Below, piece after piece: positions 8,579-19,435 of a stretch of 64,000 bases of DNA. The DNA lies in contig NZ_CP048268.1 of NCBI RefSeq assembly GCF_019469265.1, positions 1,815,001 through 1,879,000 on the forward strand, in the 5' to 3' direction. The notes under the pieces were generated by a model. The model made no database searches. It was not told where the DNA came from and worked only from the letters and a program-made list of their open reading frames with translations. The number at the start of each line of letters is the position of its first letter. Positions within the stretch are counted from its first letter, which is position 1. The position numbers and the translations under genes were made by a program. This stretch comes from Lactobacillus panisapium. GTDB lineage: Bacteria > Bacillota > Bacilli > Lactobacillales > Lactobacillaceae.

Positions 8579-8971
8579 TTATTTAATTTGATAAGGTCGA
8601 TAAGTTTTGTGTTCAGTTGAATATTCCACTACCCTTTTGATCTTTAGTCCAGAAAAATCGATCAGGGACACACCATCAAAACAATATTCCTTTTCCTCTC
8701 TTGCTTGGAAAAACCACGTAACAACAAATTGACCCGAGGTGGTTTGTTCGATCTTAAAAATTGTCCACTTTAAGACCGTCTGTTTCTGGGCCGCCACTTT
8801 AATATATGCTTTAAGTTCAGCTAGATCTTGGTAAGTAGCCCCGTAACACTCACGGTAGAACATGTCTTGTTCAAACCATTGATCTAGCTTGGAAAAATCT
8901 TTCTTAACCCAGGAATCAAAATAATCTCTGATAATTTGCTCCTTTGCATTCACAATCTGCTCTTTAGTCAT
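8579..8971 (-). CDS. NTF2-like / SnoaL-like domain protein
   Basis: Small 130-residue protein with the layout of the cystatin-like NTF2/SnoaL fold: an N-terminal helix pair (IIRDYFDSWVKKDFSKLDQWFEQD), a YRECYGATYQDLAELKAYI segment, and a beta-rich C-terminal half ending in a strand with VEYSTEHKTYRPY. No signal peptide. Such proteins are often isomerases, epimerases or simple binding proteins; no catalytic residues can be assigned. It stands alone between two terminators with AAAGGA in front of the ATG. Function unknown. Confidence 0.7.
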   Translation of the reverse strand: MTKEQIVNAKEQIIRDYFDSWVKKDFSKLDQWFEQDMFYRECYGATYQDLAELKAYIKVAAQKQTVLKWTIFKIEQTTSGQFVVTWFFQAREEKEYCFDGVSLIDFSGLKIKRVVEYSTEHKTYRPYQIK

Positions 8972-9010
8972 AACGCATATCCTTTTTTATTTACTACTGC
9001 AATTTACCTT

Positions 9011-9044
9011 AGAAAAAAGGCGGCACCTATTCGGCGTCGCCTTC
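9011..9044 (-). terminator. Terminator after the SLAP protein gene
   Basis: Stem AAGGCG (9017-9022) and CGCCTT (9038-9043); T run TTTTTTC on the minus strand. Confidence 0.7.
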
Positions 9045-9057
9045 TATTTTTACGTGA

Positions 9058-10608
9058 CTACTTGTTAGTAGTTGCGTAATCAGAAATGTTCAAAACTTGT
9101 TGGAACCCATTTGCACTAGTAATTGTTAAAACTGTATTGTTGTTACTAAACTGAATAGCACTCTTGTCTACCCCATTAACAGTTGCAATTAATTGCACAA
9201 TTTGGTCAGCTTCAGTACTAGTTAAGTTCTTTAAATCAGCAACTACAACTTTTTTACCGTTAAGAGCTGCTTTTGCAGTATTAATTTTACTTACCGCATC
9301 ATTAACTTGCGCAATAGTTGAACCAGCAGAATTAATTTGGTTACCAGTGGTAATTGCAGCATCGTAAGCATCGCGAAGTGACTTAGCTGACAGCTTGTAA
9401 GCGTCACTTGCCTTAACCGTTGCATCTTGGTTTAAAAGATCTTGCAAAGCCTTCTTATCGGAGGCAGCAGCATTTACAGTGGCGTTTTTAGCTGATTCCG
9501 GTGTATTAACTGGAGTCAGTTTTTGACCACTGATTGTGCTGACATCGTCTTCTTTAATGAAGCCATTCTTATCGCTTTGCAGCTTGTAGAATAAGACAGC
9601 CTTATTTTCGGCTTCAACCCAAATATAACGCAGTTCGCTTACCCGAGCAGTGTGACCCTTAGCAAACGTCTTGGTAGTTTGAAGAACACCTTTATCGTTG
9701 TAAACATTAGCATCACGAGCAAGAGTTACAAGAGTAGAGTTAGGATCTTGTTCTGGCTTAGAATTTGCTGGTTTTAATTGCTTACCGGTAATTACACCTA
9801 CATTATTCTTCTTAACCCATTGATCAGTACCAGGATAATTGCTATCGCTAATCCGGTAGTATAATTTACTTCCGATGTATTGCAATTTATCAACTTGAAT
9901 TTGTTGACCAGTTCTAAGCAATTTCTTAGTTGAATGGCCTTCACCATCATAGATGTAGGCATTGTGGCTCAAAGTAATAACAGTTGGGTCATTTTGATTG
10001 TCACTTGGTGTGTTATCAGTATCAGCAGGCTTTAACTTACCAGAAAGCTTGCCAACATTAGCTGCCTTGATAAATTGATTATCTTGACCACTAATTCTGT
10101 AGTACAGCTTTTTGCCAATATGAATTGATTGGTCAAAGCTTACGGTTTGACCCTTCTTGATCTTCTTTTTATTGGTCTTACCCTTAGCATCATAGATATA
10201 AGCATTGTGCTTAATCTTGCCTGTTACAGCTGTATTTGCTGCTGGAGTTGTTTTACCAACTTTCTTGCCGTCAACATAGCCAACGTTAGCAGCTTTTACA
10301 AAAGCACCATTACCAATGTCATAGTAGTCCTTGCCAGAAATTGTAACCTTTGAACGGTAATTCAAGGTAATGCCCTTAACAATCTTAGTATTCTTGGCAC
10401 TGCCCATGTAAGTCTTCAGGCGCTTTCCATCCTTGTCATAAACATATGCATTACGACTTAACTTAATTGTGCCTTTTTTCGAAGTTTTCTTCTTAGCAGT
10501 TGCCTTTTTGGCAGCTTGTACAGTTACAGCTTGACTAGTACTTATTACTGGACTAACACCAATCAGTGCAGCAGTCGATACCATCATTAACTTATGACTT
10601 AGTTTCAT
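9058..10608 (-). CDS. Secreted SLAP-domain cell surface protein
   Basis: Surface protein of 516 residues. A signal peptide (hydrophobic core about 8-25, probable cut near VQA-A at 31-33) and a Lys-rich linker lead to four tandem SLAP modules at about 46-112, 128-190, 211-276 and 291-358. Each has the NAYVYD...G... YYxI..F(I/V)K.. pattern; the fourth is the most diverged. SLAP modules bind cell-wall polymer and hold Lactobacillus S-layer proteins without a covalent link. Residues 375-450 (DKKALQDLLNQ..., AYDAAITTGNQIN) look like a FIVAR-type helical bundle, followed by a small C-terminal domain. Likely a non-covalently attached adhesin or wall protein; partner unknown. Confidence 0.85.
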   Translation of the reverse strand: MKLSHKLMMVSTAALIGVSPVISTSQAVTVQAAKKATAKKKTSKKGTIKLSRNAYVYDKDGKRLKTYMGSAKNTKIVKGITLNYRSKVTISGKDYYDIGNGAFVKAANVGYVDGKKVGKTTPAANTAVTGKIKHNAYIYDAKGKTNKKKIKKGQTVSFDQSIHIGKKLYYRISGQDNQFIKAANVGKLSGKLKPADTDNTPSDNQNDPTVITLSHNAYIYDGEGHSTKKLLRTGQQIQVDKLQYIGSKLYYRISDSNYPGTDQWVKKNNVGVITGKQLKPANSKPEQDPNSTLVTLARDANVYNDKGVLQTTKTFAKGHTARVSELRYIWVEAENKAVLFYKLQSDKNGFIKEDDVSTISGQKLTPVNTPESAKNATVNAAASDKKALQDLLNQDATVKASDAYKLSAKSLRDAYDAAITTGNQINSAGSTIAQVNDAVSKINTAKAALNGKKVVVADLKNLTSTEADQIVQLIATVNGVDKSAIQFSNNNTVLTITSANGFQQVLNISDYATTNK

Positions 10609-10790
10609 CTATTTATCTACCTCGTTTTAAAAAACAATCTCAATACAGTAATTGTATACTAAAAAAGAGATTTTATAAATCAAGTTGGTAATAACTTAAC
10701 TTTTCTTAATACTCTTAATTAAATACTAAAAACAAAAGTTATTGCGCCAATTTTTGTAATAATTATACTTTACTTTGCTAAAAGAACAAA

Positions 10791-12134
10791 CTATTCAGCA
10801 GCTTTTTTACGCATTTGCCGCTCACTAATTGCAGTATAAAGCAAAAACAGCACTGCTACTATTGATGCACCGTAAAGCACGGTATTGCTGGCAATCCAGC
10901 CAAAATGATCAACTAAAATACCAATTAATGCTGTCGCCAATGTCTCGCCAAAAATGTACTGGAAAAAGCCCATAAATCCCGTCGAAGCACCAACGGCAAA
11001 CTTTGGCACAACTTCATTGATCATTAAGCCAACAAGCGTCAGCGGGGCATAAATCAAGTTACCCATAATAATTAGGGCAATGATAATTACAGTATGATTG
11101 CTACTGAAAAAGTAGCAGGTTAAACAAAGCAGCATTCCAATTACACAGACAATTGAAACTGTGGCCCGCCGACCCTTTAAAGCGTCAGAAATTGCACCAA
11201 TGATAATCACGCCTGGCACAGAAGCCAATTCAAAAATACCAATTACCCATTTGGCTGCTGCTGGATCAAAACCCTTATTTTGAACCAAATAAGAAGGAAT
11301 CCAGCTTTGAATACCATAGCGTACAAGGTATAAAGACATTGATGTTAAGGTTACCGCCCAAACAAGCTTATTTTTCAGAATGTATTTAATAAAAATTTGC
11401 GTGATGCTTAAATCTGTTTGATCTGAGGTAGAAACTTGACCATTATCAAGGATGACTTTGTCACCGGTATAAGTTGAAATATCTGGCAAGCCCACTACCT
11501 TTGGCCGATCAGCTCCTAATAGCAAGATCAAGATGCAAATTATGAATGAAATAACCGAGGCGGTGTAGAAAACTGCGGGAATCGAGCCAGAAAAAAGAAA
11601 GACCGCCAGTTGTACGATGGCAACGCAGATAAATGAACCGGCATTGTGGGCAGAAGACCAGATAGAATACATTGTGCCCCGCATTCTTGGCCCCCACCAA
11701 AGCTGAATCATTTTTTGACAAGCCGCTGCACCCATTCCTTGGGTTACGGCCATTAAAAACATTAAGAGCATCATTAAATATAAGTTTTTGGTTGAGCCCA
11801 AGAAAATATTTAATACTGCCGACAAAAACAGGCCTGCCATCAGGTAGCGGTTGGAATCGCATTTATCAGCAAAAACGCCCATGAATAACTTAGCCACACC
11901 GTAGCCGATGCCAAAGCAGGATAAAATCAAGCCAATGTTAGCCGTGGAAAAATGATAGGCCTTCATAATATCATTTTGCTCGGTTGTAAATACTAGACGA
12001 ATAATGTAATAACCAATGTAGCCAATACAAGTTGCGAGCAGCACGCCAAATTGCCGCCACTTATACGTACTTGCAACCTTTTCAGGTGGCACAATTTTCT
12101 GTGAGTCAGGTTGTTTTAAGATCCATTTAAACAT
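10791..12134 (-). CDS. MFS transporter, organophosphate:phosphate antiporter (GlpT/UhpT) family
   Basis: Membrane protein of 447 residues with twelve predicted spans. It has the GlpT/UhpT signature: YIGYYIIRLVFT near the start, FGIGYGVAKLFMGVFADKCDSNRYLMAGL after the second span, and the QGMGAAACQKMIQLWWGPRMRGTMYSIWSSAHNAGS stretch with the family Arg. The likely role is exchange of glycerol 3-phosphate or a hexose phosphate for phosphate. A long soluble loop (about residues 205-245) splits the two halves. The gene stands alone between the glmU terminator and the SLAP gene. Substrate cannot be fixed. Confidence 0.85.
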   Translation of the reverse strand: MFKWILKQPDSQKIVPPEKVASTYKWRQFGVLLATCIGYIGYYIIRLVFTTEQNDIMKAYHFSTANIGLILSCFGIGYGVAKLFMGVFADKCDSNRYLMAGLFLSAVLNIFLGSTKNLYLMMLLMFLMAVTQGMGAAACQKMIQLWWGPRMRGTMYSIWSSAHNAGSFICVAIVQLAVFLFSGSIPAVFYTASVISFIICILILLLGADRPKVVGLPDISTYTGDKVILDNGQVSTSDQTDLSITQIFIKYILKNKLVWAVTLTSMSLYLVRYGIQSWIPSYLVQNKGFDPAAAKWVIGIFELASVPGVIIIGAISDALKGRRATVSIVCVIGMLLCLTCYFFSSNHTVIIIALIIMGNLIYAPLTLVGLMINEVVPKFAVGASTGFMGFFQYIFGETLATALIGILVDHFGWIASNTVLYGASIVAVLFLLYTAISERQMRKKAAE

Positions 12135-12185
12135 TTTTTCACTCCCTTTTTATTCATGATAGCACTTTCTTAGAAATTTTAAAAA

Positions 12186-12220
12186 ACTAAAAAAGCTTTA
12201 GCAATTTTGCTAAAGCTTTA
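12186..12220 (-). terminator. Terminator after glmU
   Basis: Perfect 11-base stem AAAGCTTTAGC (12192-12202) and GCTAAAGCTTT (12209-12219); T-rich tail on the minus strand. Confidence 0.9.
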
Positions 12221-12230
12221 ACTATTATAG

Positions 12231-13616
12231 TTATTTCCAATTTGGATCATCGGCCAACGGTAATTTGTGCCAATAATCTGCTTTGTTAACTTGACGACCG
12301 CGAGCAATCGCCATGTCGTACTTGTTAACATCCTTAGTAATCGTTGAATCCGCAGCTACAAAAGCGTGATCAGCAATATTTACTGGCGCAATCAAAGTTG
12401 AACCTGAGCCGATAAATGCTCGGTCACCAACATTAATATGGTCTTTTTTAACACCATCGTAATTGGCAAAAATCGTACCGCAGCCAACATTAATGTCTTT
12501 ACCTAAAGTTGCGTCGCCAACATATGTTAAATGACCAACCTTCGAGTTTTCACCAATTTCAGCATTTTTAATTTCCACAAAGTTGCCAATGTGTGCTCCC
12601 TTGCAAATAAGTGAATTTGGTCGTAAATGAGAATTTGGTCCGATATCAGTATGAGCAGCCATTTCCGAATTCTCAATCGTTGATGAAGTTACAGTAACAT
12701 GATCGCCAATCTTAGAATCAATGATTCTTGAACCAGAAGTAATTAGACAGTCACTGCCAATTTCTGAATTGCCCTTGATAACCACATTACCTTCAATGAC
12801 AGTATCACAAGCGATTTTAACATCTGCATCAATATAAGCAGTATCCGGATCAATAAACGTTACACCGTTTTCCATGTGCATTTGATTAATCCGCTTTTGC
12901 ATAATTTTAGTAGCTTGAGCCAGCGCAATCCGATCGTTGACACCAATACTTTCACTAAAGTCACGCATCCTGTAGGCACCAATTCTTTGGCCGGCATTAC
13001 GCAAGATTTCCAAGACATCAGTCAGGTAGTATTCACCCTGAGCATTCTGATTATTGACATGCTTTAATGCATCAAAAAGTAGTTTATTGTCAAAACAAAA
13101 AACGCCAGTGTTAATCTCCTTGATCTTTAAATCTTCGGGGCTACCATCTTTTTGCTCAACAATTCGCAGCACGTTATCTTGATCATCACGGATAATTCGT
13201 CCATAGCCATAAGGATCAGGAGCCTGAGCTGTTAAAACTGTAGCTGCATTACCCTTGTTCTGATGGTAATCAAATAATTTTTGGAAGGTTTCACTGGTAA
13301 AAAGCGGAGTATCTCCCGTAATTACCAGAGTAGCGCCATCTTTATCAGCCAGTTCTTTTTCGGCAGTTAAAACGGCGTCACCAGTACCCAACTGCTTTTT
13401 CTGTAAAGCGAATTCGGATTTGCCAGCAAGCACTTTTTCAACTTCCTGAGCACCATTACCAACGACCGTCACAATTTTGTCAGGCTTAATCGCTTGGGCT
13501 GCTTGAACAACGTGTTCAACCATTGATTTACCACATACTTGGTGCAAGACTTTGTAAAGGCGGGACTTCATCCTTGTACCTTTACCAGCTGCAAGAACAA
13601 CTACAAACTTTTTCAT
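12231..13616 (-). CDS. glmU: Bifunctional UDP-GlcNAc pyrophosphorylase / glucosamine-1-phosphate acetyltransferase
   Basis: Makes UDP-GlcNAc, the precursor of peptidoglycan and teichoic acids, in two steps. The N-terminal uridylyltransferase domain (1-230) has [11 protein letters not shown] at residues 8-18 and TGDTPLF; the C-terminal part is a left-handed beta-helix of hexapeptide repeats (from about 250) with [31 protein letters not shown] and NYDGVKKDH, which include acetyltransferase active-site residues. The 461 residues match the usual length. It lies 58 bases behind purR, as in the Bacillus purR-glmU neighbourhood, and is closed by its own terminator. Confidence 0.97.
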   Translation of the reverse strand: MKKFVVVLAAGKGTRMKSRLYKVLHQVCGKSMVEHVVQAAQAIKPDKIVTVVGNGAQEVEKVLAGKSEFALQKKQLGTGDAVLTAEKELADKDGATLVITGDTPLFTSETFQKLFDYHQNKGNAATVLTAQAPDPYGYGRIIRDDQDNVLRIVEQKDGSPEDLKIKEINTGVFCFDNKLLFDALKHVNNQNAQGEYYLTDVLEILRNAGQRIGAYRMRDFSESIGVNDRIALAQATKIMQKRINQMHMENGVTFIDPDTAYIDADVKIACDTVIEGNVVIKGNSEIGSDCLITSGSRIIDSKIGDHVTVTSSTIENSEMAAHTDIGPNSHLRPNSLICKGAHIGNFVEIKNAEIGENSKVGHLTYVGDATLGKDINVGCGTIFANYDGVKKDHINVGDRAFIGSGSTLIAPVNIADHAFVAADSTITKDVNKYDMAIARGRQVNKADYWHKLPLADDPNWK

Positions 13617-13674
13617 TACTTTTAGCCTCTTTTATTCTCAGATTAATTCTTTATTTTTTAGTATAACATTTATC

Positions 13675-14505
13675 CTAAAAGCGGTTAAAGTCCGTATGTG
13701 CTATAAGCGTGCCCGGTTCGGCCAGGATTACTTTCTTTTTACCGTCAACACGCTTTATTTTAACTAAAGAAAGATGCCCTTCTATTAGTTTTTCATCTTC
13801 AAAATCGGCTTCACATAGTACACAAACACCAGCAATATTACTGTTAAATTCTCTAACTAGTTGCTGCATTCCAGTTAGCGTACCACCAGCCATCATAAAG
13901 TCATCGACTAATAAAACATTTGAGTTTTCTTTCAAAACCCTTGTTGGCAACTCCATTTTAGACACGCGATCAAGAGAAGAAGAAATATAATTAACCGAAA
14001 CGGTGGCCCCTTCTGTCACCTTCGAGCGTTTACGCGCAATAATAAACGGAACGTTCAAATAACGAGCGACAGCCTGAGCAAGTGAAATCCCTTTAGTTTC
14101 AATTGTCATCACCACATCTATATCGGCATAAGCGTAACGCGTTGCAATCAGCTTGCCAATTTTTTCAAGGTCTTGGGGATTGCCCAGAATATCAGAAAGA
14201 TAAACAAAGCCTCCAGCTAAAATACGTTCTGGATCCTCAATTCGCGTTGCCAAATCCTGCAGGTAATGTTGCGCATGCTTTTTACCCCAAAATGGAACAT
14301 AGCGGACACCACCAGCAGCACCTGCTACAGTTTCTAAGATTCCATCCTGGTTATCAGCTAAAGTATGCTTTAAAATTGCCAAGTCTTCAGAAATGGATGA
14401 TTTAGCGGCACCATAGCGTTTGGCAAAAAACGGTAATGGAATTAAGTCGTGTGGTCGCTCCATTAAATATTTAGTCATGTCAACTAATCGCTCTGAACGT
14501 TTCAT
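13675..14505 (-). CDS. purR: Pur operon regulator PurR
   Basis: PRPP-responsive transcription factor of purine genes. It has a winged-helix N-terminal domain (about 1-75, RSERLVDMTKYLMERPHDLIPLPFFA) and a phosphoribosyltransferase-like domain whose PRPP loop reads VLLVDDFMMAGGTLTG near residues 200-215. Length 276 fits the Firmicute family. GGGGAGG precedes the ATG and a TATAGT -10 lies upstream. It sits between veg and glmU. In Lactobacillales PurR is often an activator at PurBox sequences; I did not identify such boxes in this window. Confidence 0.96.
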   Translation of the reverse strand: MKRSERLVDMTKYLMERPHDLIPLPFFAKRYGAAKSSISEDLAILKHTLADNQDGILETVAGAAGGVRYVPFWGKKHAQHYLQDLATRIEDPERILAGGFVYLSDILGNPQDLEKIGKLIATRYAYADIDVVMTIETKGISLAQAVARYLNVPFIIARKRSKVTEGATVSVNYISSSLDRVSKMELPTRVLKENSNVLLVDDFMMAGGTLTGMQQLVREFNSNIAGVCVLCEADFEDEKLIEGHLSLVKIKRVDGKKKVILAEPGTLIAHTDFNRF

Positions 14506-14561
14506 AAAATCTCCTCCCCAATGTTTGTTTTTTACATGTTTCTACTATACACTGAACCACA

Positions 14562-14593
14562 AAAAAAGACACTAACATTTTTCAATGTTAATG
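14562..14593 (-). terminator. Terminator after veg
   Basis: Stem CACTAACATT (14570-14579) and AATGTTAATG (14584-14593) with minor mismatch; TTTTTTT on the minus strand. Confidence 0.75.
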
Positions 14594-14624
14594 CCAAAAA
14601 ATTATTTTTTCACCCTAACTTGAT

Positions 14625-14870
14625 TTATTCAGCTGAATCATCAAATTTTAATGTAATATTTTTGGTTAACAAATCCGTGTAACTGTAAGAAACATGTTCA
14701 AAGTTATTTTGATCTTGGTCTAAATCGACTACAAAAACTGCTGGAAATGTTTCCTTTAATACACCGCGTCTCTTGGTAACCTTCTTACGTCCTGCTCTTG
14801 CAACAACAGTTAAAGAATCTCCTAAATGTGAATCTAATTTCTGCTTTATGGTAGTAATAGATGTTGGCAC
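14625..14870 (-). CDS. veg: Veg family protein
   Basis: Short conserved Firmicute protein, about 81 residues, with a beta-barrel-like core (DSLTVVARAGRKKVTKRRGVLKETFPAVFVVDLD). Veg is linked in B. subtilis to biofilm gene control and spore germination, though its biochemical role is not settled. Start taken as the GTG at 14870 (reading MPTSITTIKQKL), nine bases after AAAGGAG; this matches the N-terminus of known Veg proteins, while the TTG at 14879 is too close to the ribosome site. It lies downstream of rsmA, as in Bacillus. Confidence 0.92.
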   Translation of the reverse strand: MPTSITTIKQKLDSHLGDSLTVVARAGRKKVTKRRGVLKETFPAVFVVDLDQDQNNFEHVSYSYTDLLTKNITLKFDDSAE

Positions 14871-14955
14871 TGATAACAACTCCTTTAGGAGCCTATTTTA
14901 CCACAATATTATTATTTTTTCAATTCTTTTTAAGAGCAGCCCAAGATCGCTTTCA

Positions 14956-15843
14956 TCAATCAGCAGCCGGGATTTCCTTTGCCAATTGAATAAATTGGGC
15001 AATTTGTAATTGTTCGGGCCTGATGCGCGGTTCTACTCCAATAGCGGCAATAATTCGGGCACGTTCGTCACTATCAGATACCAAATTTTTCAAGTTATTG
15101 TTTAAAGTCTTTCGTCTTTGAGCAAAACACATTTTTACTACCCAGTTAAAGTGTTTAACATCGCCAACATCTGGCTTATCTGCTAAAGGCTTAAGCACTA
15201 CAACGCAGGAATCAACCTTCGGACGTGGAATAAACGAACTGCTTTTAACAGTTAAAGCATTCCGAACACTCATCTGCGTTTGAACAGCAATTGTTAGTGG
15301 TCCGTACTCCTTGCTATTGGGCTGAGCGCCAAGACGCTCGGCTACTTCCTGCTGCATCATTAAGGTTAAACTAGTGAAGTTTAAGTCTGATTGATTTAAA
15401 AAGAAAATAATTGGAGTTGTTATATAGTACGGTAAATTTGCGACTACTTTGACTGGTTTATTCATATCAAAAAAGCCACTTAGATCCTTAGCAAAATCTG
15501 CTTTCAAAATATCTTTTAATAACAGTTTGAAACGGTCCTGCAACAATGCACCATTAACTTTGGCTGGTAACTCATTATGCAAAATTTCAGGCAAGCTCTC
15601 GTCAACTTCATAAGCAAAAACTTTCGCGCCTGCTAACAATAATTGCTCCGTCAACGAACCAATGCCTGGTCCAATTTCAATTACTTGGTCATCAGGTTTT
15701 ATTTCAGCCGCTTGAACAATGCCCTGAATAGCATCTAAATCAACCAGAAAGTTTTGACCAAGATTTTTCTTTGCATGGACGAAATAACGGTTAATAATTG
15801 CTTGAGTCCTGACAAACGAGCCAATTGGAATTTCATTATTCAT
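14956..15843 (-). CDS. rsmA: 16S rRNA (adenine1518/1519-N6)-dimethyltransferase
   Basis: KsgA-type enzyme that dimethylates two adenines in helix 45 of 16S rRNA during small-subunit maturation. It has the [11 protein letters not shown] opening, the SAM motif [15 protein letters not shown] and the catalytic [10 protein letters not shown] (N-x-P-Y) motif, then a C-terminal helical domain. The start at 15843 ([10 protein letters not shown]) follows GGAGG; it overlaps the end of rnmV by eight bases, indicating translational coupling. Part of the classical tatD-rnmV-rsmA-veg block. Confidence 0.97.
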   Translation of the reverse strand: MNNEIPIGSFVRTQAIINRYFVHAKKNLGQNFLVDLDAIQGIVQAAEIKPDDQVIEIGPGIGSLTEQLLLAGAKVFAYEVDESLPEILHNELPAKVNGALLQDRFKLLLKDILKADFAKDLSGFFDMNKPVKVVANLPYYITTPIIFFLNQSDLNFTSLTLMMQQEVAERLGAQPNSKEYGPLTIAVQTQMSVRNALTVKSSSFIPRPKVDSCVVVLKPLADKPDVGDVKHFNWVVKMCFAQRRKTLNNNLKNLVSDSDERARIIAAIGVEPRIRPEQLQIAQFIQLAKEIPAAD

Positions 15844-16408
15844 TTTTTGCCTCCTCAACTGCCTGCTCAAGTTCAGCAAGTGTCACACCAAAGGTATGCA
15901 GCCTTTTATAAAACTGCTTGGCATTGCCATAGCCAACCCGCAATTTTATGCCGACTTGCTCTCGTAATTTGCGAGAATCTACACCACTGGACAGTCCCAG
16001 CCTTTGGTAATCGCTTTTAGTTAAGTCACTTGGTAAAGCTTGGCTTTCATGTAAGTCCTGCAAGGCTTTCACGAGTGCTTGTTTTGAAGCATGCTCTACC
16101 CCCAATGAACTACCGCGACCATGCTTAGTCGGTTCTCCTTCTTTGCGCGTGATAAACGCCTGCTTGGCATTAGGGACAGCTTCTGTCACTAACCGCCGAA
16201 TTCGTTCACCGTTGAGATCCGGGTCAGTTAACACAATAATTTCACGATTTTTAGCTAATTCCTTCAGTTCTGTTAAAACCGCCTCCGGAACATCTGAACC
16301 GTTGGTTTCAATTGTTTCGATCCCAGGAAAAAATTGGTTTAAGCGAATCGTATCATCTTTGCCCTCAACGACCACAACAGCATTAAATTGTTTTTTATTT
16401 AAGACCAT
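15836..16408 (-). CDS. rnmV: Ribonuclease M5
   Basis: TOPRIM-domain endonuclease that trims the 5S rRNA precursor. The TOPRIM glutamate is in VVVVEGKDD near residue 14 and the metal-binding acidic pair in [12 protein letters not shown] near residue 62. The C-terminal half (about 110-190) is the family DUF4093 region, with [16 protein letters not shown]. Length 190 is normal. It overlaps tatD by 14 bases upstream and rsmA by 8 bases downstream, so the three genes are one translationally coupled unit. Confidence 0.96.
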   Translation of the reverse strand: MVLNKKQFNAVVVVEGKDDTIRLNQFFPGIETIETNGSDVPEAVLTELKELAKNREIIVLTDPDLNGERIRRLVTEAVPNAKQAFITRKEGEPTKHGRGSSLGVEHASKQALVKALQDLHESQALPSDLTKSDYQRLGLSSGVDSRKLREQVGIKLRVGYGNAKQFYKRLHTFGVTLAELEQAVEEAKNE

Positions 16409-17161
16409 AAACCCTCATTGTATTTGTGTACGTGGCTTCTGCAACTTCTTCTAACGAAATATTTTTAAGCTGCGCAATTGCTTTTGCTACATAGTAGACA
16501 TTACCCGGCTCGTTTTGACGGCCACGGTAAGGCTTAGGCGTTAGAAATGGTGCATCGGTTTCTACTAGCAAACGGTCGAGCGGCGTATTTTTGGCCGCCT
16601 CATGAACCTCGGTTGCCTTGGTAAACGAAACAACACCCGAATATGAGAAACAAACATTCAAGTCTAAAAATTTTGCTAGCCACGATGAATTGCCGTTAAA
16701 GCTATGGAGAACTGCACCGTATTCCAGATTGCTATTTTTTAAAATATCATAACAATCAGCAAACGCATCCCTTGTATGGATATCTACGGGCTTCTTCAAT
16801 TCGTGGGCAACCTCAATCTGGCGAGCAAACACTTCACGCTGCTTTTGGCGCGGTGATTCATCCCAATAATAATCAAGACCGATTTCTCCCATTGCAACAA
16901 CACCAGGTATTTGCAGCTGCTCAATTAATTGGTCTTCAGCTTCTTGATTGTAATCCTTAGCTACATCGGGGCAGTACCCCACCATTGCATACACTTGGCT
17001 AAAGCGCTGACTGAGGTCAATCGCACGCTTATTAAAATCCGGATCTTGCCCGACGCAAATTAGTTTAGTTACACCTAACTTTTGTGCACGATCAAGGTAA
17101 AATTCTTCTTTTCCCCGAAAGGGTTCATCCTGCAAATGCGTATGGTTATCAATTAATTCCA

Positions 17162-17162
<1 letters not shown>
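16395..17162 (-). CDS. tatD: TatD family metal-dependent hydrolase
   Basis: TIM-barrel metal-dependent DNase/hydrolase, 255 residues. Metal ligands are visible: HTH in DNHTHLQD near residue 7, Glu in GEIGLDYYWDES, His in DIHTRDAF, His in LHSFNGN, and Asp in LVETDAPFLTP. The product of this conserved gene (YabD in B. subtilis) acts on DNA ends or peptides; its cell role is not firmly known. The ATG overlaps the metG stop codon in TAATG, so it is translated in coupling with metG. Confidence 0.93.
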
Positions 17163-19162
<2,000 letters not shown>

Positions 19163-19190
19163 TTAATTTCATTATATTATACTACATCAA

Positions 19191-19225
19191 TAAAAAAGAG
19201 AATTCCTTACGGAGTTCTCTTTTTT
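19191..19225 (-). terminator. Terminator downstream of mgtA
   Basis: Stem AGAGAATTCC (19197-19206) and GGAGTTCTCT (19211-19220) with one G-T pair; TTTTTT on the minus strand. It lies 210 bases past the mgtA stop. Confidence 0.85.
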
Positions 19226-19435
19226 ACTATTTCATAACGTAATTTGCTTAAAATAGCCTGCTTTTTTCCCTTTTGCTTAGGACTTGGTCCTAACAAGCTC
19301 GCTGCGCTTGGAAGACACAACTTTAAGAAATAACCTGAAAATTCTTTAATCAAAAAGTGTGTTTCTTTACCACTAAGACATAGGACTAAATATTAAATTC
19401 CCTGTAACTAAAGGGCTTTTTAGGCAGGTATAGCC
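19226..19435 (-). other. mgtA 3' untranslated region with an internal hairpin
   Basis: About 210 bases between the mgtA stop and its terminator. It contains a perfect TTAGGAC-TTG-GTCCTAA hairpin (19277-19293) followed by a short GC-richer tract (CTCGCTGCGCTTGG). No open reading frame was recognised. Confidence 0.4.
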
